A stretch of DNA of 42,648 nucleotides. It comes from Candidatus Nanoarchaeia archaeon. GTDB lineage: Archaea > Nanobdellota > Nanobdellia > SCGC-AAA011-G17 > JACPNG01. The notes under the pieces were generated by a model. That model saw only the letters and a list, made by a program, of their open reading frames with translations. It was not told where the DNA came from and did no database searches. The position numbers and the translations under genes were made by a program. Of the stretch, positions 25,645-33,519 are shown one piece after another; positions within the stretch are counted from its first letter, which is position 1, and each line of letters opens with the position of its first letter. The stretch is from positions 200,988-243,635 of the forward strand of contig JAQTMK010000001.1 of NCBI GenBank assembly GCA_028714375.1, given 5' to 3'.

Positions 25645-25772
25645 TTTTCCAAGATTCTAGCATAAAGCTAACATTTCTTTTATAAAATTCCTAAAATTAA
25701 CCTATTTAAACCTTTCTATTCCAGAAATTATTGGATAAGTTTTTTAAGATAATTCTAAATCCCTCCGATAAA

Positions 25773-25780
25773 TTTATAAA
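25773..25780 (+). promoter_or_regulatory. TATA box fixing the aIF5A start
   Basis: TTTATAAA is centred 28 nt before the ATG at 25805. The in-frame ATG at 25790 would lie upstream of the expected transcription start, so the shorter protein is preferred. Confidence 0.55.
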
Positions 25781-25804
25781 CCTTCTGTAATGAACATTTC
25801 TAAA

Positions 25805-26212
25805 ATGTCAGAAGAAATCGAAGGGGATACTAGGGAAACAACGGCAACATCACTTAGACCAGGAAGATTTGTTATTCTTAATGGGGTTGCATGTAAGGTA
25901 ACAAAAATAGATATTTCAAAAACCGGGAAACACGGACATGCAAAATGTAAGATTGAAGCCTCTGGTATCTTAGATGATAAAAAAGTTGTAGTAATACTTC
26001 CAGGACATGATGCAGTTAAAACACCAATTATAGAAAAGAAAACTGCTCAGGTATTATCAGTTAATGGAAAAATGGCAAATGTTATGGACATTGAAAGTTA
26101 TGAAACATTTGATTTAGAAGTACCAGAAGAAATTAATGATCAAGTTAAGGAAGGAGTCCAGGTTATGTACTGGGTAGTTACCGGAGTAAGGGTAATGAAA
26201 CAATTAAAGTAA
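25805..26212 (+). CDS. eif5A: Translation factor aIF5A
   Basis: This 135-residue factor helps ribosomes through difficult peptide bonds. SH3-like domain residues ~14-70 carry the hypusination loop SKTGKHGHAK, with K42 as the modified lysine, followed by an OB domain (KTAQVLSVNGKMANVMDIE). The N-terminus is a little longer and more acidic than usual (MSEEIEGDTRETTATS). Start 25805 is chosen because the TATA box makes the transcript begin there; 25790 is the alternative. The L40e gene follows after 1 nt. Confidence 0.95.
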   Translation: MSEEIEGDTRETTATSLRPGRFVILNGVACKVTKIDISKTGKHGHAKCKIEASGILDDKKVVVILPGHDAVKTPIIEKKTAQVLSVNGKMANVMDIESYETFDLEVPEEINDQVKEGVQVMYWVVTGVRVMKQLK

Positions 26213-26213
26213 A

Positions 26214-26384
26214 ATGGCAAAATTTGAAGAAGCAATCAACAGGAATATGAAAAACATTTTCGTCTGCAGAAAATGTAAATCCAAGATAAGGACAACTATG
26301 CCAAAAGTGTTGCAGAAGAAAGCAGTATGCAGAAAATGTAAAAAAGCTGCACTAAGACCATTGAGAAAAGGTAGAAAAGTTTAA
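26214..26384 (+). CDS. rpl40e: Ribosomal protein L40e
   Basis: The 56-residue protein begins MAKFEEAINRNMKNIFVCRK. It has the four-cysteine zinc ribbon C-x2-C ... C-x2-C (VCRKCKSK and VCRKCKKA) and ends LRPLRKGRKV, as archaeal L40e does. It lies between aIF5A (1-nt gap) and an M50 protease (2-nt gap), so the three are co-transcribed. Confidence 0.95.
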   Translation: MAKFEEAINRNMKNIFVCRKCKSKIRTTMPKVLQKKAVCRKCKKAALRPLRKGRKV

Positions 26385-26386
26385 AC

Positions 26387-27535
26387 ATGAACTATGATAT
26401 ATTATTTGCTGTAATTTTTTACGGTCTTATTTTTCTCTATTTCATCAAGAACAAACACAAGTTCAACATTGAAAATAAAATATTTATTATGTATAAAACC
26501 AGGTGGGGATTAAAACTAATGGATAAGATATCCAGGAGATTTCCACGACTGCAAAAAATACTTTACCATTTTGGATGGATTTCATGTTTCTTTGGCATGG
26601 GTTTTATTTTCTATTTTCTGATTAAAGGTACTATAAATCTTATCTTAAATCCTGGATCACAGCCAGCATTGGCTCCAGTGTTGCCAGGGGTTGCAATCCC
26701 AGGTATGCCAACATTGTCATTCTGGCACTGGATTGTTGCAATATTGATTCTTGCTACAATACACGAATTTTCACATGGATTGGTTTCAAGACTTCATAAC
26801 ATAAAAGTAAAATCTTCTGGTTTTGCTTTTTTAGGGCCAATACTTGCAGCATTTGTAGAACCAGATGAAAAGCAACTGCAGAAATCAAAAAAAACTGCTC
26901 AATTATCTGTTTATGCAGCAGGGCCTTTTATGAATGTTATAACCGGATTCTTATTTTTATTAGTCTCAAGCTTTTTTGTTTTTAGTGGAGTGCAAATAGT
27001 AAATATAGTTGAATCTTCACCAGCTTCACAGTCAGGGATTGTTGCAGGAGAAAATATTTTAATGATTGATGATTATACAATTAATTATGTTTCTGATTTT
27101 AAAAAATCTTTAAATGATTTGGAAATTGGTCAGGAAGTAATAGTCAAGACAGATCTCGACGAGTATAAAATAATTGCAGAAGAGAATCCAAACTCTGAAG
27201 GCAAAGCCTACCTTGGACTCACAGTAGATACAGTTTATCCAACAGACTCAAAATTACTGAAAGGGATAATTGTCTGGGTTAAGATGTTATTGTACTGGTT
27301 GTTTGTTGCCAGTGTTGGTGTTGGATTGTTTAACCTTCTTCCCCTCGGACCTGTAGATGGTGGAAAGATGTTGTATACAGGAATTTTTGGACTTACAAAC
27401 AACGAGAAAATTGCAAAAAGAATCTGGATAGTTATTAGTTCATTCTGTTTATTATTAATAATCATTAATCTGTTGCCATGGGTATATAAGCTTCTTATAT
27501 TTTTATTTAAACCAATCTTGTTATTGATTTTGTAA
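26387..27535 (+). CDS. M50 site-2 protease with PDZ domain
   Basis: The 382-residue membrane protease has TMs at the N-terminus and around 65-85, zinc motif HEFSH at 126-130 and YAAGPFMNVITGF in the next TM. A PDZ domain follows at ~205-265 (VESSPASQSGIVAGENILMID), and NLLPLGPVDGGKM supplies the third ligand. It is complete and matches RseP/archaeal S2P. It cleaves within membranes, classically releasing regulators. It is the last gene of the aIF5A-L40e operon, an odd place for a regulatory protease. Confidence 0.93.
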   Translation: MNYDILFAVIFYGLIFLYFIKNKHKFNIENKIFIMYKTRWGLKLMDKISRRFPRLQKILYHFGWISCFFGMGFIFYFLIKGTINLILNPGSQPALAPVLPGVAIPGMPTLSFWHWIVAILILATIHEFSHGLVSRLHNIKVKSSGFAFLGPILAAFVEPDEKQLQKSKKTAQLSVYAAGPFMNVITGFLFLLVSSFFVFSGVQIVNIVESSPASQSGIVAGENILMIDDYTINYVSDFKKSLNDLEIGQEVIVKTDLDEYKIIAEENPNSEGKAYLGLTVDTVYPTDSKLLKGIIVWVKMLLYWLFVASVGVGLFNLLPLGPVDGGKMLYTGIFGLTNNEKIAKRIWIVISSFCLLLIIINLLPWVYKLLIFLFKPILLLIL

Positions 27536-27573
27536 AGCAAAATAATTTAAATCCTTAATTTTTAGATTATTCT

Positions 27574-28323
27574 ATGTTAGTTGATGTTCATGCTCATTTA
27601 GATTTCAAGGAATTTGATTCTGATAGGAATGAAGTTATTAATGAAGCCAAGAAAGCAGGCGTTGTTAAGATCATAACCTCTGGACTGAATCAGAAAACAA
27701 ATGAGAATGCATTGGAGCTTTCTAAAAAATATGGCATCGTTGAAGCCTCTTTGGGTTTATATCCAATTGATATGCTTAAATTAAACGGTAAACAGATTAG
27801 CTCTTGTTTGGAATTTATCAAAAAACACAGCAAAGAGATTGTGGGTATAGGTGAAGTTGGATTGGACTATCAGGAAAGTCAGGATAAGATAACACAGAAA
27901 AAGAATTTTCAGCAGATTATCTCACTGGCAGAATCACTTAATCTCCCAATTATAGTTCATTCAAGAAAGGCTGAAAGCGATGTGATTGAAATGTTAGAGT
28001 CCTCTAAAATAAAAAAAGTTGTTCTGCATTGTTTCTCAGGAAATATGAAACTGGTAAAAAAGGCTTCAGACCTGAATTATAACTTTTCAATCCCATGTAA
28101 TATCCTTTTTTCAAATCATTTTAAAACTCTCGTCGAGAATGTACCACTCAAACAATTGCTTACAGAAACAGACTGTCCTTATTTATCTCCAATAAAAGGC
28201 CAAAGAAATGAACCAAAATATATTGGGTATACAATAAATGAGATTGCAAAGCTAAAAAAACTGACCGAAGAAGAGACAAAGAAAATAATTTTTATGAATT
28301 ATCAAAGAATTTTTTCTTTATAG
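27574..28323 (+). CDS. TatD-family metal-dependent hydrolase/DNase
   Basis: The 249-residue TIM-barrel protein has all TatD motifs: VDVHAHLDF at the start, GIGEVGLDY at ~90, PIIVHSRKA at ~127, VVLHCFSGN at ~152 and LLTETDCPYLSP at ~197. These hold two metal ions. TatD proteins are 3'-5' exonucleases implicated in DNA repair and tRNA-end trimming. A TTTAAAT element ~25 nt before the ATG suggests a leaderless monocistronic mRNA. Confidence 0.93.
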   Translation: MLVDVHAHLDFKEFDSDRNEVINEAKKAGVVKIITSGLNQKTNENALELSKKYGIVEASLGLYPIDMLKLNGKQISSCLEFIKKHSKEIVGIGEVGLDYQESQDKITQKKNFQQIISLAESLNLPIIVHSRKAESDVIEMLESSKIKKVVLHCFSGNMKLVKKASDLNYNFSIPCNILFSNHFKTLVENVPLKQLLTETDCPYLSPIKGQRNEPKYIGYTINEIAKLKKLTEEETKKIIFMNYQRIFSL

Positions 28324-28392
28324 AAACATTTTTAAAGTAGAAGACATATAAAATAATAGATATTTCATATCAAATAAAAAGGGGTGATAGTT

Positions 28393-28449
28393 GTGGCAGC
28401 AAAAAAGAAAAAAACCGCTAAGAAAACAACAAAGAAAAGGAAGAAGTAA
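28393..28449 (+). CDS. 18-aa lysine-rich micro-protein
   Basis: The peptide is (M)AAKKKKTAKKTTKKRKK, read from a GTG start five bases after a GGGGTGAT site. A CATATAAA TATA box centred ~26 nt ahead of the leader, that ribosome-binding site, and an immediate hairpin-T-run terminator make a complete one-gene transcription unit. The product is almost wholly basic, like a histone H1 tail, and probably binds nucleic acid. Its short length makes chance possible, but the complete set of signals argues against it. Confidence 0.55.
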   Translation: MAAKKKKTAKKTTKKRKK

Positions 28450-28463
28450 GCCTTCTTTTTTAA
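28441..28463 (+). terminator. Hairpin and T-run after the lysine-rich micro-gene
   Basis: AAGAAG (28441-28446) pairs with CTTCTT (28452-28457) over a five-base loop that contains the stop codon, and is followed by a T-run. It ends the micro-gene transcript within its own last codons. Confidence 0.5.
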
Positions 28464-28491
28464 TTTCTTTTTTTATTTTTTGTTTAAATTC

Positions 28492-29085
28492 TTAAATTTT
28501 TATTATTTTTCCGTCGGGGCCAGGATTAACTATCTTTTTTCCGTTAATCGTGTCCTGTTTGCTTTCATTTTCGTGTAGATGTCCAGAAATTCCTAAAACA
28601 ACATTGTTTTTTTCTATAAATTCTCTGTAAGAATCACATCCGACGTGTCCACCCCAGGGCAGATAATCAAGTTTTGTATTCGAAGGAGGAGCATGAGTCA
28701 CTAAAATTATTTTATCATTCCTTCTTTTATTTTTTAAAAAACTCTTAGAGATTTTTTCAAAGGTTTCATCGGTCTTTGAAAACCCTCCCCCACCTCTTCC
28801 AAAGAAAACATACTCATTAATCCTGTAACTTGAATCATGCAGGAAAACACAGTAAGGATATTTGGCACAAACTTTCCTAAGATCATCTTCGTGTTCATGA
28901 TTCCCCGGGATGATCAATAATGGTTTATTTAAGCTTGCAAATTTTTTGATGAGTAAATCAAGATTATTCCCCCAATTACTTAGGTCCCCAGCACAAACCA
29001 ATAAATCTGCAGAGTCTGCTTTTTTAATCAGTCGGTTAAGTGCAGCATTGTTCCCATGAGTGTCAACAAAAGCCAAAATATTCAT
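28492..29085 (-). CDS. Calcineurin-like metallophosphoesterase
   Basis: The 197-residue protein has the five metallophosphoesterase motifs: VDTHGN at ~7-12, CAGDLSNWG at ~36, IPGNHEHED at ~59, LVTHAPPSNT at ~130 and GISGHLHEN at ~163, closing VNPGP. It fits the small archaeal YfcE/COG2129-like class, which hydrolyses phosphodiesters or phosphoproteins. The substrate is unknown. It is monocistronic and converges with the lysine-rich micro-gene. Confidence 0.92.
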   Translation of the reverse strand: MNILAFVDTHGNNAALNRLIKKADSADLLVCAGDLSNWGNNLDLLIKKFASLNKPLLIIPGNHEHEDDLRKVCAKYPYCVFLHDSSYRINEYVFFGRGGGGFSKTDETFEKISKSFLKNKRRNDKIILVTHAPPSNTKLDYLPWGGHVGCDSYREFIEKNNVVLGISGHLHENESKQDTINGKKIVNPGPDGKIIKI

Positions 29086-29137
29086 AAAAAAAAGTAAGTA
29101 GAAATCTTTTTATATTTATCTTTTTATATCCTACCTC

Positions 29138-30226
29138 ATGAATGCAGCATTAATTAATGGATTTTTTAGTTTTGCCTCTGAAAATCCAATCTATCAGCAA
29201 ATATCTTCAAATAAATATTTGTCTGCAATTGTAATATTCATCATAGCATTTTTACTTTCAAAACTAATAGTATTTATTTATGATAAAATTGTATCTCAAG
29301 TAACAAAAAAGACACATACAAAATATGACGATTTATTTGTTAAGAAAACAAAAGCACCACTTACAACCCTACTTACAACAATCGGTGTTCTTATTGCATT
29401 GACTCCATTAGGACTTCCAGAAACTTTGCAAAAAATTATTTCAAAAATAATAGGAACATTTATTGTATTGACACTTACATTGATTGTTTCAAGAGTATTA
29501 GCAATATTAATAGATATCTGGGGATATAAATGGGCTAAGAGAACAGAATCAAGCATCGATGATGATCTGGTTCCATTATTCAAGAAATTTATGAGGGTAG
29601 TTGTAATCATTGCAGGAATTGCAGTATCTTTGACAGTCTGGAACATTAATATAACCGGAATACTTGCCGGAGTGGGAGTCGTAGGTATTGTCTTAGGATT
29701 TGCTTTACAGGACAGTCTCTCAAATATTTTTGGAGGAATTTCTCTAATCTTAGATCAGTCAATGAAAAAAGGAGATAAGATAAAATTAGACAGTGGTGAA
29801 GTTGGTCATATCCAGGACATTGGATTAAGAAGCACCCAATTAAAAACTTCAGACAATCAAATAATTATAGTCCCAAACTCAATCTTGTCTAAGGCAAGAT
29901 TCTTGAATTTTGTAAAACCAGACTCAAGAATAAGAGTGAATGTTTCATTCAATGTTGCTTATGGAACAGACGTTGATAAAGTAAGAAAACTAATCTTAGA
30001 TTTACTTGAATCTCATTCAGGAATATTAAAAAATCCAAAACCAGAGGTTATTTTTGAATCAATGGGAGACTTTTCTTTAAACTTTGTTGCAAAGGCTTGG
30101 ATATCTGATTTTGAAAAAGAATATGATGTCAGGGTAGAATTAAATGAAAAGATCTACAAAACATTGACTAAAAATAAAATTGAGATTCCATTCCCAACAC
30201 AGATAGTATACCTTAAGAAGGAATAA
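29138..30226 (+). CDS. MscS-family mechanosensitive channel
   Basis: The 362-residue protein has four TM helices, ending in the pore helix GILAGVGVVGIVLGFALQDSL. The MscS beta domain follows (LDQSMKKGDKIKLDSGEVGHIQDIG, then TSDNQIIIVPNSIL) and a C-terminal alpha/beta domain (YGTDVDKVRKLILDLL). It opens on membrane tension to release solutes. A TATA-like element ~26 nt upstream implies a leaderless mRNA. Its 3' end lies 13 nt from the convergent micro-gene pair. Confidence 0.93.
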   Translation: MNAALINGFFSFASENPIYQQISSNKYLSAIVIFIIAFLLSKLIVFIYDKIVSQVTKKTHTKYDDLFVKKTKAPLTTLLTTIGVLIALTPLGLPETLQKIISKIIGTFIVLTLTLIVSRVLAILIDIWGYKWAKRTESSIDDDLVPLFKKFMRVVVIIAGIAVSLTVWNINITGILAGVGVVGIVLGFALQDSLSNIFGGISLILDQSMKKGDKIKLDSGEVGHIQDIGLRSTQLKTSDNQIIIVPNSILSKARFLNFVKPDSRIRVNVSFNVAYGTDVDKVRKLILDLLESHSGILKNPKPEVIFESMGDFSLNFVAKAWISDFEKEYDVRVELNEKIYKTLTKNKIEIPFPTQIVYLKKE

Positions 30227-30239
30227 ACCTCCTTAAAAA

Positions 30240-30371
30240 TTAAAATAAAAAAGAATCAGGGTCTTGGTAGCCCAGCATAAATCCTTCTTCCTCTGCACTG
30301 ATTTCATCGTTCTCAAGCATTTCTTCTCTGTCCTCTCCCAAATAAATATTACCTTTTTTTGTTTCTATCAT
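30240..30371 (-). CDS. Acidic 43-aa micro-protein
   Basis: The 43-codon frame starts at an ATG preceded by GAGAGGTGAT and begins inside the upstream 34-aa frame, overlapping it by 23 nt. The product is strongly acidic, with a central NDEISAEEEGFMLGYQD. Its EEG-hydrophobic-G element recalls the end of the 32-aa protein at 1136-1234. No family is recognised. It may be a protein-interaction peptide. Confidence 0.6.
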   Translation of the reverse strand: MIETKKGNIYLGEDREEMLENDEISAEEEGFMLGYQDPDSFLF

Positions 30372-30453
30372 TTCTATCACCTCTCAAAACAGGCAAGTTC
30401 CTGAGTTGGCTGCTAAATATGTCTTGAATTGTTTGTATGTCCAGATTATTCAT
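30349..30453 (-). CDS. 34-aa micro-protein upstream of the acidic one
   Basis: The ATG follows an extended GGGGGTGATC ribosome-binding site, and a TTTATAAG box near 30491-30498 would give a leader of about 15 nt. The product starts amphipathic (NNLDIQTIQDIFSSQLRNL) and ends basic (RGDRNDRNKKR). The stop lies 23 nt inside the next frame, whose ribosome-binding site is within this gene. This pattern suggests coupled translation. No family is recognised. Confidence 0.55.
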   Translation of the reverse strand: MNNLDIQTIQDIFSSQLRNLPVLRGDRNDRNKKR

Positions 30454-30561
30454 CCTGATCACCCCCGACAAAGCTATAATGTAAAAATGATTTATAAGCC
30501 TCATTCGAGGTTGTCAAGAACCTATTTACTATAGAATATATTAACCTAATTTATGCGAAAA

Positions 30562-31623
30562 CTAGAACTCATCAAGCCTCTTTAAACTACCATACTTAAA
30601 CACAAAAACCTTTGCTCCCTGGTCAGATACTGCCTCTTCCTTTAAGATTACTCCGCCTTTAGCCAAATCATCAAGTTTTCTCTGTAATGTTCGTAAACTA
30701 ATGTCTTTTTTATAAATATCCAGTAATTCCTGGGCATTTTTACCAGAATTTAGCTTAACTAGCTCGATTATCTCTTTTTCATCATCTTCCATTTTATCTA
30801 TCTCTCTTTTCTGATAATCACCTAGTTGAGAAATAGCGATCTGCGCATGTTCAATACCTATCCTTCTCAGTGCTTTTCTTTCAGCAATGTTTCCTGCCTC
30901 TCTTAACAAGAATAATCCAGTTCTTATATCATTTAATTCAAATGCTTTTTGAGCAACTAATTCAAAAGCAGTTTCGTCAAACACACCCTTTACAAAAGCA
31001 TATCTAACTCTTTCTCTCAAAATTTCTTTTGTCTCATCCAAAGTATATGGATTAAATTCTAAGGTGTCTAATATTAATCTTGATTTTAGTCTGTCTTCTA
31101 ATTCACTTGCCCATCCTTTTTCGTTTGTGATTAAAAACATACTTTTTCTGTAAATTTCTTCAACCAAAAAATAAAGTATCTGAAAATCCTGCAATTTGTC
31201 CACTTCGTCCAGAACAATGACTAAATTTTTTTTGTTGATGATTTCCTTAATCTCATTGAATAATTCATCTGTTCTTTTGTTATGCACCCATTTGTATCCG
31301 AGTAAAGCACACATTTCTAAGGCTAATTTATAGCTTGTGTCTTTTTTCCAGCAGTTTAGATACAACAAAATTATGTCTTCTTCATATTCTTTTAATTCAG
31401 TCAAGACATGTCTGCAGCACACAGTCTTTCCCACTCCAGGAGTTCCGGTTATCAGTAAGTTTTTTCCGTTTCTTTTTTGAAGTAGGGGGAGTATGCAGGA
31501 AGCCATATATTTTTGTTGGTTTTCCCTGAATCTTACTAATTTAGGTTGGTATGAAAAATCCAGCATAATCTCATTTAAGAACAATGATTCAGAATCTTTC
31601 AACGCATCATCAAACAAGCCCAT
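30562..31623 (-). CDS. cdc6: Cdc6/Orc1-family replication initiator ATPase
   Basis: The 353-residue AAA+ protein has Walker A ITGTPGVGKT (58-67), Walker B LVIVLDEVDKL (D139, E140), sensor-1 strand SMFLITNEKGW, the sensor-2/lid block DTLEFNPYTLDETKEILRER, and a C-terminal winged helix (LDIYKKDISLRTLQRKLDDLAKGG). Orc1/Cdc6 binds origin DNA and loads MCM. The ATG at 31623 is used because the family homology starts there; the 34 upstream codons are low-complexity. A TATATATA box ~60 nt ahead and a GGGT site suggest a leadered mRNA. Such genes often flank origins. Confidence 0.88.
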   Translation of the reverse strand: MGLFDDALKDSESLFLNEIMLDFSYQPKLVRFRENQQKYMASCILPLLQKRNGKNLLITGTPGVGKTVCCRHVLTELKEYEEDIILLYLNCWKKDTSYKLALEMCALLGYKWVHNKRTDELFNEIKEIINKKNLVIVLDEVDKLQDFQILYFLVEEIYRKSMFLITNEKGWASELEDRLKSRLILDTLEFNPYTLDETKEILRERVRYAFVKGVFDETAFELVAQKAFELNDIRTGLFLLREAGNIAERKALRRIGIEHAQIAISQLGDYQKREIDKMEDDEKEIIELVKLNSGKNAQELLDIYKKDISLRTLQRKLDDLAKGGVILKEEAVSDQGAKVFVFKYGSLKRLDEF

Positions 31624-31697
31624 TACCCTTAATTTATATTGATTCTTTTTATTGTTTTCTATATTTAAGATATTATATAGATATATATACTTAATAT

Positions 31698-31727
31698 ATA
31701 AAAAATGGATGGATAAACCACCCATTT
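31698..31727 (-). terminator. Terminator between the 61-aa gene and cdc6
   Basis: On the minus strand AAATGGGTGG pairs with CCATCCATTT (10 bp, one G-T) over a five-base loop, followed at once by T6. It lies just after the 61-aa gene stop and before the cdc6 promoter, separating the two units. Confidence 0.65.
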
Positions 31728-31749
31728 AAAGTTTAGACTAGATTGGTGG

Positions 31750-31935
31750 TTACTTTCTTAACTTTCGATATCTCCTTGCTACCTTTTTTCTGAGACCGAT
31801 TGTAGAATTTGAATGCTTTGAAATCCGCCTCATAACTCGAACGTCAATAGTTGACTTTAATATCCTCCCAAGTTCCCTGAGTGAAATGTCTGGTCTTGAT
31901 GTTTGGGCTAAGTGATACTTGGATAACATATCCAT
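31750..31935 (-). CDS. Basic 61-aa protein, putative DNA/RNA binder
   Basis: The product is very basic. It has a possible helix-turn-helix (ISLRELGRILKSTIDVRVMRR) and a C-terminal cluster RKKVARRYRKLRK. The ATG is preceded by AGGAGGTGAAG, among the strongest ribosome-binding sites in the window, so it is probably made in quantity. A terminator follows. It sits between sppA and cdc6, so a chromosome-associated role is possible, but no family is recognised. Archaeal histone motifs are absent. Confidence 0.6.
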   Translation of the reverse strand: MDMLSKYHLAQTSRPDISLRELGRILKSTIDVRVMRRISKHSNSTIGLRKKVARRYRKLRK

Positions 31936-32126
31936 TCTTCACCTCCTAAATTAATTTTTTACAGTTTGTCCTTTGGTTCTAGAAAATTCAATATAATAGA
32001 AGTTAGGAGAATGATCCTAAAAACAGGGTTTTCCAGGCCAATAAGGCAAACTACTTTAAAGTTACAAAAATACAAAAAGTTCTGAACTTATAAACTTTTC
32101 CAAAAAGTGTCACTTTAGAATTATTA
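31936..32126 (-). promoter_or_regulatory. Leader/promoter region of the 61-aa gene; possible origin candidate
   Basis: This 191-nt AT-rich gap has a TTTATAAG box at 32087-32094 and a second TATA-like element near 31985-31999 (both minus-strand), giving leaders of about 130 or 33 nt. It contains the palindrome AAGTTCTGAACTT and the inverted pair TTAGGA/TCCTAA. I see no classical ORB or mini-ORB motif, so the proximity to cdc6 is the only reason to consider an origin. Confidence 0.35.
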
Positions 32127-33026
32127 CTAAACCCGAAAATCCAAGTAGTTTTCTTTTACATTAAAGTCAAGTTCATAGGCAATACCTCTTCCAATATTAA
32201 AGAAAGCACCAGTGCTTAATTGGTTGAATATACCCAACAAACCAGTTTTTCTTTCAAACCTAACCAACCTGACTTCTTTGGTATTGCTTAGCTCTTTTGC
32301 AACTTCAATAGCTTTATTCTTATCTCCAAGATAATCAACTAAACCAAACTTATAAGCTTCTAAACCCAAATAATATATTCCACTGCTTAGTTTCTTAACC
32401 TCATCAATAGTCATATTTCTGTTTTTAGCAACCTCATCAATGAAGATAGAATGGACTATTTTCAGTTTATTCTCTAATATTAATCTCTCATCAGAACTTA
32501 ATTCTTTAAATGGACTTCCAGTGTCTTTATATTCTCCTGACTTTAAATCAACATAATCAATACCATATTTTTCAAATAATCCAGAAAATTCCAAATAACC
32601 GCTGTAAACCCCAATGCTCCCAGTCATGGACAAAGGATCAGCAACAATTTTGTCTGCAGAACTTGCAACCCAGTATGCACCAGAAGCACCAGTCTCTCTT
32701 ATCCATGCAACAACTGGTTTTTTTGTTTGTTTTACAGCTCTGGCAATTTCCTCAGAAGCAACAACTGTTCCACCAGGACTATCAATTTCTAAAATTATTG
32801 CTTTAATGCTGTCATCGTTGTCTGCCTGATCAAGATATCCAGCAATTGTTTCAGGATCAGCGATGTCTTGATTAAAGAGATCTGCACTGGTAGATATGAC
32901 CCCTTTTACTGGAATAAAAACAATCTTGTCTTCTAAAACTGACTCACCCTCAATGATTCCAGACAAGAAATAGGAAATTAGGAAAAATACAACCAACATA
33001 CCAACCATCTTTATTATCTTATTCAT
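32127..33026 (-). CDS. sppA: Signal peptide peptidase SppA (S49)
   Basis: The 299-residue membrane-anchored protease has an N-terminal TM at ~7-25. The S49 blocks are IDSPGGTVVASEEIA at ~81-95, ETGASGAYWVASSADKIVADP with nucleophile S115, MTGSIGVYSG, and SGEYKDTGSPFKELSSDER with general base K167. This Ser/Lys dyad cleaves leftover signal peptides. It overlaps the upstream RDD protein gene by 8 nt, so the two are translated together. Confidence 0.95.
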   Translation of the reverse strand: MNKIIKMVGMLVVFFLISYFLSGIIEGESVLEDKIVFIPVKGVISTSADLFNQDIADPETIAGYLDQADNDDSIKAIILEIDSPGGTVVASEEIARAVKQTKKPVVAWIRETGASGAYWVASSADKIVADPLSMTGSIGVYSGYLEFSGLFEKYGIDYVDLKSGEYKDTGSPFKELSSDERLILENKLKIVHSIFIDEVAKNRNMTIDEVKKLSSGIYYLGLEAYKFGLVDYLGDKNKAIEVAKELSNTKEVRLVRFERKTGLLGIFNQLSTGAFFNIGRGIAYELDFNVKENYLDFRV

Positions 33027-33468
33027 CTTTCATAACCCTCGTATTTGATATTTTTTCTAAAACTCTTTGTCCCTTCCTGTTTAACAAATAAACACAATCA
33101 ATAATTAAAATCACAATTGAGATTTTTGACAGGTTCCTGATAATTGTCTGGATAAATTTTGGTTTTTCTCTTCTTGAACTTACTTTTAATTTGAAGATTA
33201 ATTTTCCAAAAGTCTGCTCAAAATAATATTCAAAGACTGCAAAATAAAAAAGAGTTATCAAACAAATAACTAAAACCAAAATAAAAAAATCAAAATTAAA
33301 AGATATATTAGTGATGTCAGTATATTTTTCCAGAAGTTTTCTGAATGGATAAATTAGTATTAAATTAATTATTAAAACATCAATTAGGAAAGCAAAAATT
33401 CTTTTTAGGAGCAACTTAGGTCTTTCTGGTTTTAGCAATTCTTCAACATCTCTTTTGCCATTTTTCAT
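33019..33468 (-). CDS. RDD-family membrane protein
   Basis: The 149-residue protein has the RDD pattern: an Arg/Asp in TM1 (LLLKRIFAFLIDVLIINLIL), a second TM with FDFFILVLVICLITLFYFAVFEYYF followed by QTFGKLIFKLKV, and a third TM (IVILIIDCVYLLNRKGQRVLEKI). RDD proteins are poorly understood; some are linked to ion transport. It is the first gene of an sppA operon. The N-terminal ~18 residues are charged and cytoplasmic. Confidence 0.82.
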   Translation of the reverse strand: MKNGKRDVEELLKPERPKLLLKRIFAFLIDVLIINLILIYPFRKLLEKYTDITNISFNFDFFILVLVICLITLFYFAVFEYYFEQTFGKLIFKLKVSSRREKPKFIQTIIRNLSKISIVILIIDCVYLLNRKGQRVLEKISNTRVMKDE

Positions 33469-33519
33469 ACCTTTTTTCCATTTAAAAATCTATATAAACC
33501 TTTATGTATTCCAAACTGT

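Noticed and set aside
28324..28491. Structured non-coding RNA in this gap
   Set aside because: The only stable element is the short terminator hairpin; the rest is explained by the micro-gene and its promoter.
31936..32126. Replication origin with ORB repeats next to cdc6
   Set aside because: No ORB or mini-ORB consensus could be found on either strand; only proximity and AT-richness remain.
32510..32829. Two plus-strand frames opposite sppA
   Set aside because: sppA motifs are intact on the minus strand and neither plus frame has a promoter or known domain.
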